The notes beneath the pieces were generated by a model. That model ran no database searches, was not told the DNA's origin, and worked only from the letters and a program-made list of their open reading frames with translations. Positions 63,000-64,000 of a stretch of DNA of 64,000 nt are shown here, one piece after another. How positions within the stretch are numbered: the stretch's first letter is position 1; every line of letters starts with the position of its first letter. The DNA is from Pseudomonadota bacterium (lineage in GTDB: Bacteria > Pseudomonadota > Alphaproteobacteria > Rhizobiales > Xanthobacteraceae), in the NCBI GenBank assembly GCA_023422775.1, contig JAFAGM010000019.1, positions 1 to 64,000 on the forward strand, read 5' to 3'. Position numbers and translations under genes: made by a program.

Positions 63000-64000
63000 T
63001 CAGGTGTAACCCTTGCTCTTCTTCCACTCGGCTTCGAGTTCGAAGATGGTCTTCCAGTCGCCTGCCTTCACTTCCGGCACGTAGGGCTCCTGCGGGATCG
63101 TGGTGCCCCATCCGATCGCGTAGCCGACCAGGGTGCGATCCTCGGCCCGCATCGTGACGGTGCCGTCGGCGCCGAACGGGCACTTGATGGTGAGTCCCGT
63201 GAGCGCTTCCGCGACCTTCTTGCCGTCGGTGGAATTGGCCTTCTTCACCGCCTCGGTGAGCAGCATCACCGCGGTCGCGTTCTGCCACGACCAGTTCGTC
63301 GGATACTCGTTGTACTTTTTCCGGTAGGCATCGCCCCATGCCGCGTTCTCGGGGGTCGTGGGGAACGTCTTGATGTAGCGGTTGCCGGAGTGGATGCCCT
63401 TCGGCAGGTTCTTCACCACGGTGAGCGCGGTGTAATCAGCCATGTTGACCGCGAAGACCTCCATCTGCGTGAACAGCGCGTAGATGTTGGCCTGGTCGAT
63501 ATAGGAGGTGAGATCGCCGCCCCACAGGCAGGAGTAAAGGGCCTGGGGCTTGGCCTGCAGGATCTTCGTCACCACTTCGGTGTAGTCGGGCTGGAACAGT
63601 TTCGGCCAGGACTCGCTGATGATCTCCACGTCGGGCGCGAAGCGCTTGAGGTACAGCGTGAACTCGCCGGTGGTGTCGCGACCATAGGCGTAATCCGGTG
63701 AGCATGTTGCCCACTTCTTCAGGCCCTTGGCCTTGGCGATCGATGCGGCGTAGCTGCCGCCGACGATCGAGTCGTGGATGCCCTGGCGCACGCAGCGGAA
63801 CGCATTCGGAATATGCTGCTTCGGATCGGCCGTCAGCGAGGACGCCTCCGAGCAGGTATGGATGCAGAGCACGCCGAGATCGCGCGCGACCTCATGGACC
63901 GCGAACGAACCCGACGATGCTTCGCCGTCGAGCAACATCTCGCAGCCATCGGTGTTGACCAGCTCACGGGCGATACGGGCCGCCTCCTGCGGCTGCCCCT
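63000..64000 (-). CDS. Liv-type ABC transporter periplasmic binding protein, cut by the window end
   Basis: The C-terminal about 332 residues of a class I periplasmic-binding protein; the start and signal peptide lie beyond 64000. CEMLLDGEASSGSFAVHEVA, VRQGIHDSIVGGSYAASIAK and LYSCLWGGDLTSYIDQANIY are typical of the amide/aromatic-acid subgroup, with WGGDL also present in the receptor at 17620-18927. First gene seen of the livKHMGF-plus-catabolism operon. Confidence 0.93.
   Translation of the reverse strand, partial: GQPQEAARIARELVNTDGCEMLLDGEASSGSFAVHEVARDLGVLCIHTCSEASSLTADPKQHIPNAFRCVRQGIHDSIVGGSYAASIAKAKGLKKWATCSPDYAYGRDTTGEFTLYLKRFAPDVEIISESWPKLFQPDYTEVVTKILQAKPQALYSCLWGGDLTSYIDQANIYALFTQMEVFAVNMADYTALTVVKNLPKGIHSGNRYIKTFPTTPENAAWGDAYRKKYNEYPTNWSWQNATAVMLLTEAVKKANSTDGKKVAEALTGLTIKCPFGADGTVTMRAEDRTLVGYAIGWGTTIPQEPYVPEVKAGDWKTIFELEAEWKKSKGYT

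Overview
The window reads as a piece of chromosome from a GC-rich alphaproteobacterium, most likely Bradyrhizobium or a close relative. The signs are a GcrA-type regulator, many Bug/TctC binding proteins and Liv-type ABC transporters, a phasin, an OpgC-type glucan-modifying protein, and short dispersed palindromes of a kind common in Bradyrhizobium. Genus-level assignment is inference; no rRNA or tRNA gene was seen.

0-12.2 kb: a tripartite tricarboxylate transporter (tctA, tctB, tctC-like) surrounds a short methylthioadenosine route: MTA phosphorylase mtnP, methylthioribose-1-P isomerase mtnA and a class II aldolase. Next come two enoyl-CoA hydratases, a serine-glyoxylate aminotransferase, a GlcG/HbpS-like protein and a stand-alone DMSO-reductase-family molybdoenzyme.

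12.2-32.2 kb: accessory catabolism. There is a broken SDR, a Bug protein, a two-subunit xanthine-dehydrogenase-type hydroxylase coupled to a cytosolic ModA-like protein, and a broken cyclase-family gene. A full Liv ABC transporter and a Crp/Fnr regulator follow. Then come an enoyl-CoA hydratase, a three-subunit CoxMSL-like hydroxylase, an LLM flavin oxidoreductase, a NodB-fold hydrolase and a two-component flavin monooxygenase. Together these look like a pathway for an N-heterocyclic or aromatic compound.

32.3-44.1 kb: a gutted prophage on the minus strand. It keeps a TerS-like gene, a truncated large terminase, a tail-collar fibre and a lysis cassette (endolysin, 3TM holin, small membrane proteins), but capsid, portal, most tail genes and the integrase are missing. 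In their place sit unknown genes for predicted exported or membrane proteins, several of them duplicated and one frameshifted. The upstream end carries direct repeats with terminators.

44.1-54.8 kb: small Bradyrhizobium-type genes, a phasin, an FMN-dependent alpha-hydroxy-acid oxidase, a CaiB-type CoA-transferase, a frameshifted GFA gene beside an MddA-like methanethiol methyltransferase, and a decayed regulator gene. A phage-like control region follows: a GcrA-like operon faces an S24 repressor, with five matching 17-bp operator-like palindromes. An opgC gene ends the block.

54.8-64 kb: one co-directional minus-strand operon from a Liv-type binding protein (cut by the window end) through livHMGF to a CoA-transferase, enoyl-CoA hydratase, MaoC hydratase, CitE-like lyase and thiolase. 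It fits uptake, CoA activation and cleavage of a carboxylic acid.
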